In this document: positions 6,323 through 13,726 of the stretch, piece after piece
Layout of the letters: each line of letters starts with the position of its first letter
Position numbering within the stretch: position 1 is the stretch's first letter
From: an uncultured Chloroflexota bacterium
GTDB taxonomy: Bacteria; Chloroflexota; Anaerolineae; Anaerolineales; Villigracilaceae
DNA: 13,726 nt
Assembly: GCA_903837815.1 (NCBI GenBank)
Contig: CAILWD010000397.1
Span: 1 to 13,726, forward strand
Direction of reading: 5' to 3'
Notes under the pieces: generated by a model
What the model was told of the DNA's origin: nothing
Seen by the model: only the letters and a program-made list of their open reading frames with translations
Database searches by the model: none
Position numbers and translations under genes: made by a program

Positions 6323-9300
6323 AACAAAAGCCCAAATCCAGGTTGAGTTGGAACAGGCGCACAAGCGGATCTCCGAACTGGAATCCGCTGCCAGCGACAA
6401 GGTTGGCGACCAGCGCGAGATGACCGGACGCCTGCAAATAGAGCGGGCCATTTACCTGGTTTTCGAAACCCAGAAGCGGATGTTTGTATTAAATGACCTG
6501 GGGGAAATCTATCGCATGGTTGGCGAAACAATTCAGGAATTGATCGGGGATGGCTTTGTTTGCGTGTCCCGCCTTGATGAAGAGACCCAGTCCATGAGAA
6601 TCGCCGGGGTTTATGGGCTTGGCAGCGCGCTCGAAGCGTGGATACACAGGCTTAATGTGGACCCCACGAAAATGTCCTACGCCCTCGACGAAATGACAGC
6701 AGACGAACTTCGCGCGTACAGAAGCGGCAGACTCGAGAAATTCGAAGGCGGCTTATACCGTTTGCTGCTCGGAAAAGCGCCCAAACAGCTTTGCCTTCTG
6801 TTCGAGAAAAGGATGAAACTGGACGGGATATACACAATGGGTTTCATCGAACAAGACATCCATTTGGGCGGGGCGATCATCTTTGCCCGCAAAGACATCA
6901 CCCCATTGAAGGAAATGATCGAATCTCTAGTTCATCAGGCTGCGGTCACCATCCACCGGCTCAAAACAGAGAAAGCCCTGCGCGCCAGCGAAGAACGCTT
7001 TGCCACCATCTTCCGCTCCAGCCCGACCGCCATTGCGGTTTCGCGCTTTTCGGATAATGCGCTGGTAGATGTGAATAGCGCCTGGGAAAATATTTCAGGC
7101 TGGTCGAAAAAGGAAGCCATTGGAAAAACCCCGCTTGAACTGGGCTTGTGGGCTAAGCCATCGGATCGCGAACAAATGAAGAGACTGGTAGCCGAATATG
7201 GCGCCGTGCGGGGATTTGAAATGCAATTGAACTCTCGCTCCGGGGCAATCTTCAATCTATTAATGTCTGCCGACCTTATTAATTTGCAGGGCGAATCTTG
7301 CATGTTATCCATGACACAGGACATCACCGGGCGCAAACGCGAGGAACGTTACACCCAGGCGCGCCTGAATCTGGCAAATTTATCCTACGAATCGCGGGAT
7401 ATGGATACGCTCATACGCCTCATGCTCGACGAAACGGAGGCGTTGACTGGCAGCCAGGTCGGTTTCTTCCATTTTGTGGATGAAGACCAGAACACCATCA
7501 GCCTGCAAACCTGGTCTACCAACACCCGCAACATGCTTTGCGCTACTGAAGGCAAGAACCAGCATCAGCCCCTGGCGCAAGCCGGAGTTTGGGCGGAAGG
7601 CGTTCGCAGCGGCAAACCGTACGTTTGCAACAACTACACCGGCCTTACCCGCCGCAGCGGACTTCCCCAAGGCCATACGCCGCTCACGCGGCTGATCTCC
7701 CTCCCGATTAAACGCAACAACCTTATTGTCGCCACAATTGGGGTGGGGAACAAGCCATCAGACTACGACGAGCATGATTTGGAAATGGTCAAGCGCCTTG
7801 CCGAAGACGCCTTCGACATCATCCTGCGCAAACGGGCAGAAGAGGAACTCAAGACGAGCAACTCCCGCTACGAACTGGTGCTGGAAGGAGCTGGCAGCGG
7901 AATCTGGGACTGGGATGTTCCCAACAAGCGGGTTCATTACTCATCCCGATGGAAAGCAAGCCGGGGGTATGCCGCAGACGAAATCAGCGACAGTGAAACA
8001 GAGTGGAGTTCGGGCATCCACCCCGAAGACGCCCCGCGGGTCACGGCCGCAATACACGAGCATTTCGCAGGCCGGGCCGAAATCTTCGAAGAGGAGTACC
8101 GCGTTCGCTGCAAGGATGGTTCCTATATCTGGATTCTCGACCGCGGCAAGGCGATCCGCGACACTGACGGGCAGGTTGTCCGCATGGCTGGGTCAGAGAT
8201 CGACATCACCAAACGCAAACAGGCAGAGGCTGCCTTGCGCGAAAGCGAGGAGCGATATCGCGGCTTGATGGAAAGCCTGAACAGCGCCATCTCCACCATA
8301 GATTTCGACGGGCGGTTCCTGTACATGAACGACATGGCAGCGGAGAAATTAGGCGGAAAGCCGCAGGAATTGATTGGGAGAAACATAAAGGAACTGTTCC
8401 CGGAATCGATTGCCTCGTTTCAACTGGCTGCCATTCAGAACGTCTTCCAGTCGGATCGGGAGGCTGTATTCGAATCCATAAGCGGGGGAAAGGGCGATTT
8501 CCGCTGGTATCGCTTTGCGCTGCAACCGCTTCACAATGAAATGGGGCAGACGACCCGCATATTGGTCAATGCAACAGACATTCACGACCTTAAGACCGCC
8601 CAGCAGGATTTGCAGGATTTGAACCGCACGCTGGAGCAGAAGGTTGCGCAACGCACCGCCGAGGTGCAGGACTTGTACGATAACGCACCCACGGGGTATC
8701 ACTCTCTGGATGTCAGCGGGAATTTTGTCATGATCAACCAGACCGAGTTGAATTGGCTGGGGTATGCCCGCGAAGAAGTAATTGGCCGCGCCGCCCGTGA
8801 TTTTCTGACAAAAACAGGCCGCGAAGCCTTCCGCGAGAACTTCCCAATCTTCCTTGAGCGCGGCTGGTTGAAAGACCTTGAACTCGAATTTATCCGCAAG
8901 GATGGCTCCATCCTGCCGGTCTCGCTCAATGCAACTGCCGTTCGCGATGAATCCGGTAATCTTATGATCAGCCGCTCCACGCTCTTCGACATCACCGAGC
9001 GCAAGAAGGCGGAATGCGCCCTGCGCGAAAGCGAAGAACAAAACCGGCTGCTCTTCGAGGAATCTCCAATTCCCATCACCTTGCTGGACGAGACAGGTCG
9101 CTTTATTCGGGCCAACCGCGCCTATGAACAGTTGGCGGGAATCTCGCGTTCTGCCCTGTACGGCAAGACTTCAGAGGAAATCGGGCTGATCGATAGTCAG
9201 GTAGTTCACAGCCTGGAAAAGGCTATGCTTGAATCCCTATCGGGGGGGGGGAACTTTACGGTAATGGAACACCCGTTAACCAGCGTAGACGGGACCAGGC

Positions 9301-10562
9301 GAATTGTGGAAAGCCACACCTTCCTGCTGCCGATCAACTCCGTCACTCATATCCTCGTCACCACCAACGATATTTCGGCGCACAAAAAAGCCGAGGAAGC
9401 CCTGCGTCAGGCCAACCTGGAACTGGAGCGCGCCATGCGCATGAAAGACGAATTCCTCGCCACCATGAGTCACGAACTGCGCACCCCCCTGACCGGCATC
9501 CTCGGCTTGTCTGAGGCGCTTCAAATGGGAATCTATGGCGGATTGAGCGACAAGCAGAGACAAATGGTCGGAAACGTCGAAAACAGCGGCAGGCATTTGC
9601 TGGCTTTAATCAACGATGTGCTGGACCTGTCCAAGGTTGAGGCTGGCAAGCTGGAACTGGAGATTTGCCGCTGCTCGCTGGAGGATATTTGCCGGGCAAG
9701 TTTGCAATTGACCCGAAGCATGGCGCATCAAAAACGTCAGCAAGTCAGCTACTCTGCGGCGGGCATCCCCATTCTGCTTGACGCAGATGCGCGGCGCATC
9801 AAGCAGGTTCTTATTAACCTCTTCAGCAATGCCATCAAATTCACCCCCGAGAACGGCGAGTGGGGACTCATCGTCGAACCCGACCAGGAAAACCAGCAAG
9901 TCAGGCTGATTGTCTGGGATAAAGGCATCGGCATCGCGCCTGAAAACCTGCCCAAACTCTTCCAGCCGTTTACCCAGATCGATGGAAGCCTTGCCCGCGA
10001 ATATTCCGGCACCGGGCTGGGTCTGGCGCTGGTGCGGCGCCTGGTCGAACTTCACCTCGGCAGCGTGGCGGTGGAAAGCTCCTTGGGCGAAGGCAGCCGT
10101 TTTATTGTCACCCTGCCGTGGACTCAGCCCAGCGGCTTGTCTGCGGAGAGGGACGATCAAAAAGCACAACCCGTGGACGTTCTCCTGCCGCTGGTACTCA
10201 TAGCAGACGACAACCAGATTCTACTGGATATGCTTGCAGATTTTCTCGAGACAAAGAACTACCGCACCGCCAAAGCCCAAAATGGGAACGAGTTACTGGA
10301 AAAGATCGAAAGTACCAGACCGGATGCGATTCTGATGGATATTCAAATGCCCGGCTTGGATGGGCTGGAAGTCATCCGTAGCGTGCGCAAGCACGCAAAC
10401 ACAGTCATCGCCTCCACGCCAATTATCGCAGTCACCGCCTTTGCCATGACCGGTGATCGCGAACTTTGCATGGAAGCGGGCGCAAATAGCTACATCGGCA
10501 AACCGGTAAAACTCCGGGAATTGCTCGAAACCCTAAACCAACTGACAGGAGGTCGCGCATGA
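6309..10562 (+). CDS. Multi-PAS/GAF soluble hybrid histidine kinase 2
   Basis: A very large (1417-residue) cytoplasmic sensor kinase with no membrane segments. In order: N-terminal coiled coil (1-40, KTKAQ motif), GAF 1 (about 45-215), PAS 1 (about 228-345), GAF 2 (about 350-508, with GVWAEGVRSGKP and GLPQGH typical of the GAF_2 type), PAS 2 (about 520-636, IHPEDA), PAS 3 (about 650-762), a short coiled coil, PAS 4 (about 788-900, LYDNAPTGYHSLD), PAS 5 (about 912-1027), HisKA (His1055 in MSHELRTPLTG), HATPase_c (Asn1174, then WDKGIGIAP, SGTGLGL) and a receiver (Asp1344 in LMDIQMPG, then GKPV). PAS 4 through REC closely matches kinase 1, which lacks PAS 5, so the two are tandem paralogues. No LOV flavin motif (NCRFLQ) is visible; ligands are unknown. 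The ATG at 6309 overlaps the upstream stop and has only a weak GAAG site. A G10 tract lies in PAS 5. Confidence 0.93.
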   Translation: MNKNKTKAQIQVELEQAHKRISELESAASDKVGDQREMTGRLQIERAIYLVFETQKRMFVLNDLGEIYRMVGETIQELIGDGFVCVSRLDEETQSMRIAGVYGLGSALEAWIHRLNVDPTKMSYALDEMTADELRAYRSGRLEKFEGGLYRLLLGKAPKQLCLLFEKRMKLDGIYTMGFIEQDIHLGGAIIFARKDITPLKEMIESLVHQAAVTIHRLKTEKALRASEERFATIFRSSPTAIAVSRFSDNALVDVNSAWENISGWSKKEAIGKTPLELGLWAKPSDREQMKRLVAEYGAVRGFEMQLNSRSGAIFNLLMSADLINLQGESCMLSMTQDITGRKREERYTQARLNLANLSYESRDMDTLIRLMLDETEALTGSQVGFFHFVDEDQNTISLQTWSTNTRNMLCATEGKNQHQPLAQAGVWAEGVRSGKPYVCNNYTGLTRRSGLPQGHTPLTRLISLPIKRNNLIVATIGVGNKPSDYDEHDLEMVKRLAEDAFDIILRKRAEEELKTSNSRYELVLEGAGSGIWDWDVPNKRVHYSSRWKASRGYAADEISDSETEWSSGIHPEDAPRVTAAIHEHFAGRAEIFEEEYRVRCKDGSYIWILDRGKAIRDTDGQVVRMAGSEIDITKRKQAEAALRESEERYRGLMESLNSAISTIDFDGRFLYMNDMAAEKLGGKPQELIGRNIKELFPESIASFQLAAIQNVFQSDREAVFESISGGKGDFRWYRFALQPLHNEMGQTTRILVNATDIHDLKTAQQDLQDLNRTLEQKVAQRTAEVQDLYDNAPTGYHSLDVSGNFVMINQTELNWLGYAREEVIGRAARDFLTKTGREAFRENFPIFLERGWLKDLELEFIRKDGSILPVSLNATAVRDESGNLMISRSTLFDITERKKAECALRESEEQNRLLFEESPIPITLLDETGRFIRANRAYEQLAGISRSALYGKTSEEIGLIDSQVVHSLEKAMLESLSGGGNFTVMEHPLTSVDGTRRIVESHTFLLPINSVTHILVTTNDISAHKKAEEALRQANLELERAMRMKDEFLATMSHELRTPLTGILGLSEALQMGIYGGLSDKQRQMVGNVENSGRHLLALINDVLDLSKVEAGKLELEICRCSLEDICRASLQLTRSMAHQKRQQVSYSAAGIPILLDADARRIKQVLINLFSNAIKFTPENGEWGLIVEPDQENQQVRLIVWDKGIGIAPENLPKLFQPFTQIDGSLAREYSGTGLGLALVRRLVELHLGSVAVESSLGEGSRFIVTLPWTQPSGLSAERDDQKAQPVDVLLPLVLIADDNQILLDMLADFLETKNYRTAKAQNGNELLEKIESTRPDAILMDIQMPGLDGLEVIRSVRKHANTVIASTPIIAVTAFAMTGDRELCMEAGANSYIGKPVKLRELLETLNQLTGGRA
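9242..9251 (+). repeat. G10 homopolymer inside kinase 2
   Basis: Ten consecutive G's encode Gly979-Gly981 of PAS 5, just before the kinase core. Losing one G would put a TAA a few codons downstream (ACT TTA CGG TAA), cutting off HisKA, HATPase and REC. Runs of this length are prone to slippage in replication and to sequencing error. Confidence 0.85.
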
Positions 10563-11644
10563 GCGAACACGACTACACCATTCTTGTAATTGATGACGAA
10601 GTGACCACCCGTACCACCCTTGCGGCATTGCTCGAAAGGCCAAACTACCATGTGGAAATGGCGGAAGACGGCATCGAAGGGCTGGAGCTTGCCAAACGCA
10701 TCAAGCCCGATGTCATTTTGCTGGACATCATGATGCCCCGCATGAACGGCTACGACGTCTGCAAACGCATCCGTCAGGACGAGGAAATCCGGGAGGTGCC
10801 CATCATCCTGATCACCGCCCTGGATGACCATGACGCAAAACTAAACGGCCTCATGGCAGGAGCAGATGATTTTCTCTCGAAGCCCTTCGACAGCTTTGAA
10901 TTAAAAGTCCGCTTGCACACCCTCCGCCATGTGGATCGTTACCGCCGACTCCTCGAGGAACGTAAAAAACTGGACAAGGCTCTTAACGACCTCTCGGAGA
11001 AAAACAGGCAATTGAGCGCCCTATCGCGCAGGGTGCTGGAAACGCAGGAAACCGAACGCCGGCTTGTGGCGATGGAATTGCACGACGAGATCGGCCAACT
11101 CCTCACCGGCCTCAAACTGATCCTGGAGCGGGGCCAGGTGGATGCCGCAAACGTGCTGACGGAGGCGCGCGCGGTGACCGGCGAACTCATGCAGCGGACG
11201 CGTGAAATATCTCTCAACCTGCGCCCCGCCGCCCTCGACGACCTGGGGCTCTCCGCCGCGCTGGACGTTCTCTTCAAACGCTTTACCAAACGGACTGGGA
11301 TCGCCGTCACCCATAACATCGATCCCCTCGACGAGCAGCGTTTCGACAGAAACATCGAAACCACCGTCTTTCGTGTGACCCAGGAGGCTCTCACCAATGT
11401 GGCCAGACACGCAGAGACGGGCGAAGTCAATGTCGTATGGATGGTTTCGTCCACCCGTTTGCGCATTTCCATTGCAGATTCCGGGAAAGGCTTCGATCTC
11501 AACTTGATAAATGCCACCACTTCCACGGGTCTTTCCGGCATGGCAGAACGCGTCAATCTGGCCGGCGGACATTTTTCCCTGCAATCAAAGCCGGGGGCAG
11601 GGACGCTCATCCTTGCTGATTTCGAATTGAATAAGGAAGGATAG
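10559..11644 (+). CDS. Response regulator-histidine kinase fusion (REC-HisKA_3-HATPase_c)
   Basis: A 361-residue soluble protein that joins an N-terminal receiver to a NarX/DesK-type kinase. The receiver (about 5-122) has acidic residues Asp12-Asp13, phospho-acceptor Asp56 in LLDIMMPRMNG, Thr86 and Lys108 (SKPF). A coiled coil (about 128-160) follows, then HisKA_3 with His175 in MELHDEIGQLL. HATPase_c has Asn280 in TQEALTNVARHA, Asp307 in IADSGKGF and the GLSGMAERV glycine motif typical of this family. So the protein can take phosphate at the receiver and also autophosphorylate. The ATG overlaps the stop of kinase 2 (ATGA) and has a perfect AGGAGGT at 10547-10553. The NarL-type regulator starts 4 bases after its stop and is the natural partner, because HisKA_3 kinases usually pair with NarL-type regulators. 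Confidence 0.93.
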   Translation: MSEHDYTILVIDDEVTTRTTLAALLERPNYHVEMAEDGIEGLELAKRIKPDVILLDIMMPRMNGYDVCKRIRQDEEIREVPIILITALDDHDAKLNGLMAGADDFLSKPFDSFELKVRLHTLRHVDRYRRLLEERKKLDKALNDLSEKNRQLSALSRRVLETQETERRLVAMELHDEIGQLLTGLKLILERGQVDAANVLTEARAVTGELMQRTREISLNLRPAALDDLGLSAALDVLFKRFTKRTGIAVTHNIDPLDEQRFDRNIETTVFRVTQEALTNVARHAETGEVNVVWMVSSTRLRISIADSGKGFDLNLINATTSTGLSGMAERVNLAGGHFSLQSKPGAGTLILADFELNKEG

Positions 11645-11648
11645 TCCA

Positions 11649-12302
11649 ATGAACCCCACTACCATCAAAATCATACTTGCCGACGATCATCGACTTATCC
11701 GGCAGGGCATGAGGGCCCTGCTCGACACGCAACCGGAAATCGAAATCATCGGCGAAGCCGGCGACGGGCAGGAAGCCCTGAGCCTGATCGACGCCCTATC
11801 GCCGGATATTGCCTTTCTGGATGTGATGATGCCGAACCTGAATGGCATCGAAGTTGCCAAAGCCGTGCGCGAGCGTAAATATGGGACAAAGCTGATTTTC
11901 CTCTCGATGCATGCCAGCGCAACATACGCCGTGCGCGCCATGCAAAGCGGAGCGCTTGCCTACTTATTGAAAGATTCCGATTTTTCTGAAATATTACAAG
12001 CCATCCATAACGTTCTCGAAGGCAGGCGTTACCTGAGTACAGCCATTGCCGATGAAGTCTTTGAATTGCTTTTGAATTCAGACATCGAAAAAGCCGGTTC
12101 GCTGGATATCCTATCGCCGCGCGAGCGCGAAATCCTGCAACTGATCGCGGAAGGGAACACCAATATTGTCATTGCCGAAAAACTCGGTTTGAGCGTGCGC
12201 ACCATTGAATCGCATCGCGCCCACATCATGGCGAAACTCCGCTTTGGCTCGCAGGCTGACCTGGTGCGCTATGCATTGCAACAGGGTCTGGTCTCACCTT
12301 AG
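11649..12302 (+). CDS. NarL/FixJ-family response regulator (REC-LuxR HTH)
   Basis: A 217-residue DNA-binding response regulator of the usual length. The receiver (about 5-122) shows acidic Asp12-Asp13, phospho-acceptor Asp58 in FLDVMMPNLNG, Ser86 in FLSMH and Lys108 in LLKDSD. The GerE/LuxR helix-turn-helix spans about 150-212: LSPREREILQLIAEG, then the recognition region EKLGLSVRTIESHRAHI and a terminal helix. AAGGAAGG at 11633-11640 precedes the ATG. It is the last gene of the kinase operon and most likely the output of the REC-HisKA_3 kinase just upstream. Its targets are not visible here; its own operon and the 3711 palindrome are possible sites, but that is speculation. No clear terminator follows it. 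Confidence 0.95.
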   Translation: MNPTTIKIILADDHRLIRQGMRALLDTQPEIEIIGEAGDGQEALSLIDALSPDIAFLDVMMPNLNGIEVAKAVRERKYGTKLIFLSMHASATYAVRAMQSGALAYLLKDSDFSEILQAIHNVLEGRRYLSTAIADEVFELLLNSDIEKAGSLDILSPREREILQLIAEGNTNIVIAEKLGLSVRTIESHRAHIMAKLRFGSQADLVRYALQQGLVSP

Positions 12303-12400
12303 AAACTTCTTGATAATGGTCCCGTCAGAATCTGCGCGGTATAAATTTGTGCTTCTTATCGTCCGTAAAACTTGCAATCTCTGTTACGTAGTAATACCCA

Positions 12401-12429
12401 TTGAGGCACGGCGTTTAACTTGCTAGAAT
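12401..12429 (+). promoter_or_regulatory. Promoter for the MASE1-CHASE gene
   Basis: TTGAGG (12401-12406) and TAGAAT (12424-12429) are 17 bases apart, and TGC precedes the -10, giving an extended -10 (TGnTAGAAT). Transcription would start near 12436, so the membrane sensor is a separate unit from the kinase operon. The rest of the 168-base gap (12303-12400) holds no clear gene or terminator. Confidence 0.65.
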
Positions 12430-12434
12430 GCAGA

Positions 12435-12449
12435 CGGCGGAAACCGCCG
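12435..12449 (+). promoter_or_regulatory. 5' leader hairpin of the MASE1-CHASE transcript
   Basis: CGGCGG (12435-12440) pairs perfectly with CCGCCG (12444-12449) around AAA. It would lie at the very 5' end of the predicted transcript. It lacks a U-run, so it is not a terminator; a role in transcript stability is one possibility. The ribosome-binding site AGGA (12460-12463) is outside it. Confidence 0.45.
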
Positions 12450-12470
12450 CCAACTGATTAGGATAAACGC

Positions 12471-13726
12471 ATGACCGAAACTTATCCAGCAAATACCTCT
12501 CGTGAAATTGCGAGGATTGCCCTTATTGCCTTGTCGTATTATCTAACTGCGCAGCTTGGTTTTTTGACAACGCTTGCGCCCGACGATATTGCCATGCTAT
12601 GGATTCCATCCGGGCTGGCGCTGGCGGTTGTACTGGTATGGGGCTGGCGGGCAGGGATCGGCGTTTTCATTGGGACGCTGGCTGTTGGCTATGGAATTTC
12701 GGGCGGCGTCACAGCCCTGCCGTTTGTCTTTGCGTTTGCAACTGGAGCAACCTTGCAGGCATGGCTGGGCGCCTGGATCATGCGGCGCGTAATCAAGGTA
12801 ATACCGCCGGATACAATTCGCGAAACAATCCTGTCGATTGGGGTTCTCATACCCATTTCACTGGTATCCCCCCTGATTCGCGTGACCAGCCTTTGTATTG
12901 CCGGCCTGGAACCGTGGGACGATTATCTGGTTTTAGTGGGACCCTTGTGGCTGGTCCGTTACACCGGCGCCCTGCTTGTTACACCCTTCCTGGTGACTCT
13001 GGCCCTGCGCCTGCGCAAACAGAAGATGGCTGAAGCCTTTTTGTGGGCGACCTCCAGCTTCATAATTGGGCTGGCGCTTTTTGCCTTTTTGGTCATAAGA
13101 AACATCCAACAACGACAGGTTGAAGCAAGCCTGCAGCGTGACACCTTCGATATGGCCAGCATGATTCAAGACAAGATCGACGAGGAGATTCAACGCCTGA
13201 CCGCGACCCGCGCGTTTTACGATTCCTCCCAGGTTGTAACCACCAGAGAATTTACCAGCTTTACAACGCCGCTCCTGAATGTCTCCGCCTCATCCCTGGC
13301 TTACGAATGGGCGCCGCGGGTCAGGCAGGCGGAACGCCCGGCCTATGAACAGGCGCTGCGCGAACAAGGCTTTGCCGATTTCTTCATCTACGAAAAAAAC
13401 TCCCATGGAGATAACGTCCCGGCAGCGGATCGCGCTGAGTATTTCCCCGTCACCCAAATCAATCCATTTGAACCCAATCAGGCGGCATTCGGATTCGACC
13501 TCGGCTCCAACCCGGCGCGCCTTGAAACAATTGCCGAGGCCCGTGACAGCGGCCAAGCGGCTGTTACCCCGCCCATTCGACTGGTTCAGGAAACCGGCGA
13601 CAAAGTCAGTATTCTGGTCATATTGCCCCTATATCGAAGCGGCGCATCCATCCAGACAGTGGAGGAACGCCGCGCCAGCCTGACGGGCTTGGTCCTTGGA
13701 GTTTACCGGGTGCAAGACCTGGTGGA
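12471..13726 (+). CDS. MASE1-CHASE membrane sensor protein, N-terminal part (3' end outside window)
   Basis: An open frame of 418 codons that runs off the window. The ATG at 12471 has AGGA 7 bases upstream and a good promoter before it. Residues about 12-210 form a MASE1-type integral membrane sensor domain, with several hydrophobic helices (for example AMLWIPSGLALAVVLVWGW and a last helix near 192-210). Residues about 225-418 form a CHASE domain, an extracytoplasmic ligand-binding domain, recognised by SLAYEWAPRV, ERPAYEQALREQG, EYFPVTQINPFEPN, AAFGFDLGSNPARLETI, and VTPPIRLVQETG. In known proteins this pair is joined to PAS/histidine kinase or GGDEF/EAL output. The output domain is beyond the edge, so I cannot tell whether this is a kinase or a cyclic-di-GMP enzyme. 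Confidence 0.9.
   Translation, partial: MTETYPANTSREIARIALIALSYYLTAQLGFLTTLAPDDIAMLWIPSGLALAVVLVWGWRAGIGVFIGTLAVGYGISGGVTALPFVFAFATGATLQAWLGAWIMRRVIKVIPPDTIRETILSIGVLIPISLVSPLIRVTSLCIAGLEPWDDYLVLVGPLWLVRYTGALLVTPFLVTLALRLRKQKMAEAFLWATSSFIIGLALFAFLVIRNIQQRQVEASLQRDTFDMASMIQDKIDEEIQRLTATRAFYDSSQVVTTREFTSFTTPLLNVSASSLAYEWAPRVRQAERPAYEQALREQGFADFFIYEKNSHGDNVPAADRAEYFPVTQINPFEPNQAAFGFDLGSNPARLETIAEARDSGQAAVTPPIRLVQETGDKVSILVILPLYRSGASIQTVEERRASLTGLVLGVYRVQDLV

Noticed and set aside
8349..9041. A 230-residue minus-strand open frame inside kinase 2
   Set aside because: Antisense shadow of conserved PAS-coding sequence. The corresponding stretch of kinase 1 also shows antisense frames, as expected from codon bias.
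6309..10562. LOV photoreceptor or bilin-binding domains in kinase 2
   Set aside because: None of the PAS domains has the NCRFLQ cysteine motif, and I see no clear bilin-attachment Cys-His signature in the GAF domains.
12384..12394. TTACgtaGTAA inverted repeat upstream of the MASE1-CHASE promoter
   Set aside because: Only 4 bp per arm; expected by chance in AT-rich intergenic DNA.
1..13726. CRISPR arrays, tRNA or rRNA genes, insertion sequences, attachment sites
   Set aside because: No regularly spaced short repeats, no cloverleaf-like or rRNA sequence, no transposase or integrase frames and no terminal inverted repeats seen in the intergenic regions.

Overview
The window looks like chromosomal DNA from an environmental bacterium of moderate GC content. 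My best guess is Chloroflexota, class Anaerolineae. This rests on the short (about 200 residue) EF-Ts, the long acidic tail on ribosomal protein S2, and a run of large soluble PAS/GAF kinases, a common style in that group. It is a judgement from family resemblance, not a proof, and I could not run a search.

Layout. (1) 1-1771, + strand: the end of a translation/nucleotide operon, with the 3' part of rpsB, then tsf, a strong UUCG-loop terminator, and pyrH, itself followed by a terminator near 1810-1850. The frr gene that often follows pyrH is absent; the strand switches instead. (2) 1857-3332, - strand: a secreted protein with a C39/papain-like Cys/His region and a C-terminal LysM domain. Its leader (about 3428-3512, - strand) carries a convincing cyclic-di-GMP-I (GEMM-I) riboswitch, with a promoter candidate just upstream. 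(3) 3735-12302, + strand: a tightly packed signalling operon. It holds two tandem paralogous soluble hybrid histidine kinases (the first broken by a one-base frameshift near 5027), a REC-HisKA_3-HATPase kinase, and a NarL/LuxR-type response regulator. Genes overlap or lie within 4 bases of one another. (4) 12471 to the window end, + strand: the 5' part of a separate membrane sensor with MASE1 and CHASE domains, with its own good promoter (TTGAGG-17-TAGAAT) and a 5' leader hairpin. It runs off the edge, so its output domain is unseen.

How the genes may work together (inference). The kinases lack membrane segments, so they would read cytoplasmic cues through many PAS and two GAF domains. The REC-HisKA_3 protein could be the integrator, taking input at its own receiver and passing phosphate to the NarL-type regulator encoded 4 bases downstream. 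No HPt protein is present, so how the hybrid kinases connect is open. The riboswitch ties the divergent secreted cell-wall-type protein to cyclic di-GMP. A MASE1-CHASE protein at the far end could be a diguanylate cyclase or another histidine kinase.

The most noteworthy points are the riboswitch and a possible translation switch downstream of it, the frameshift that splits kinase 1, a G10 tract inside kinase 2 that could turn it off by slippage, and the tandem kinase duplication with gain of a PAS module.
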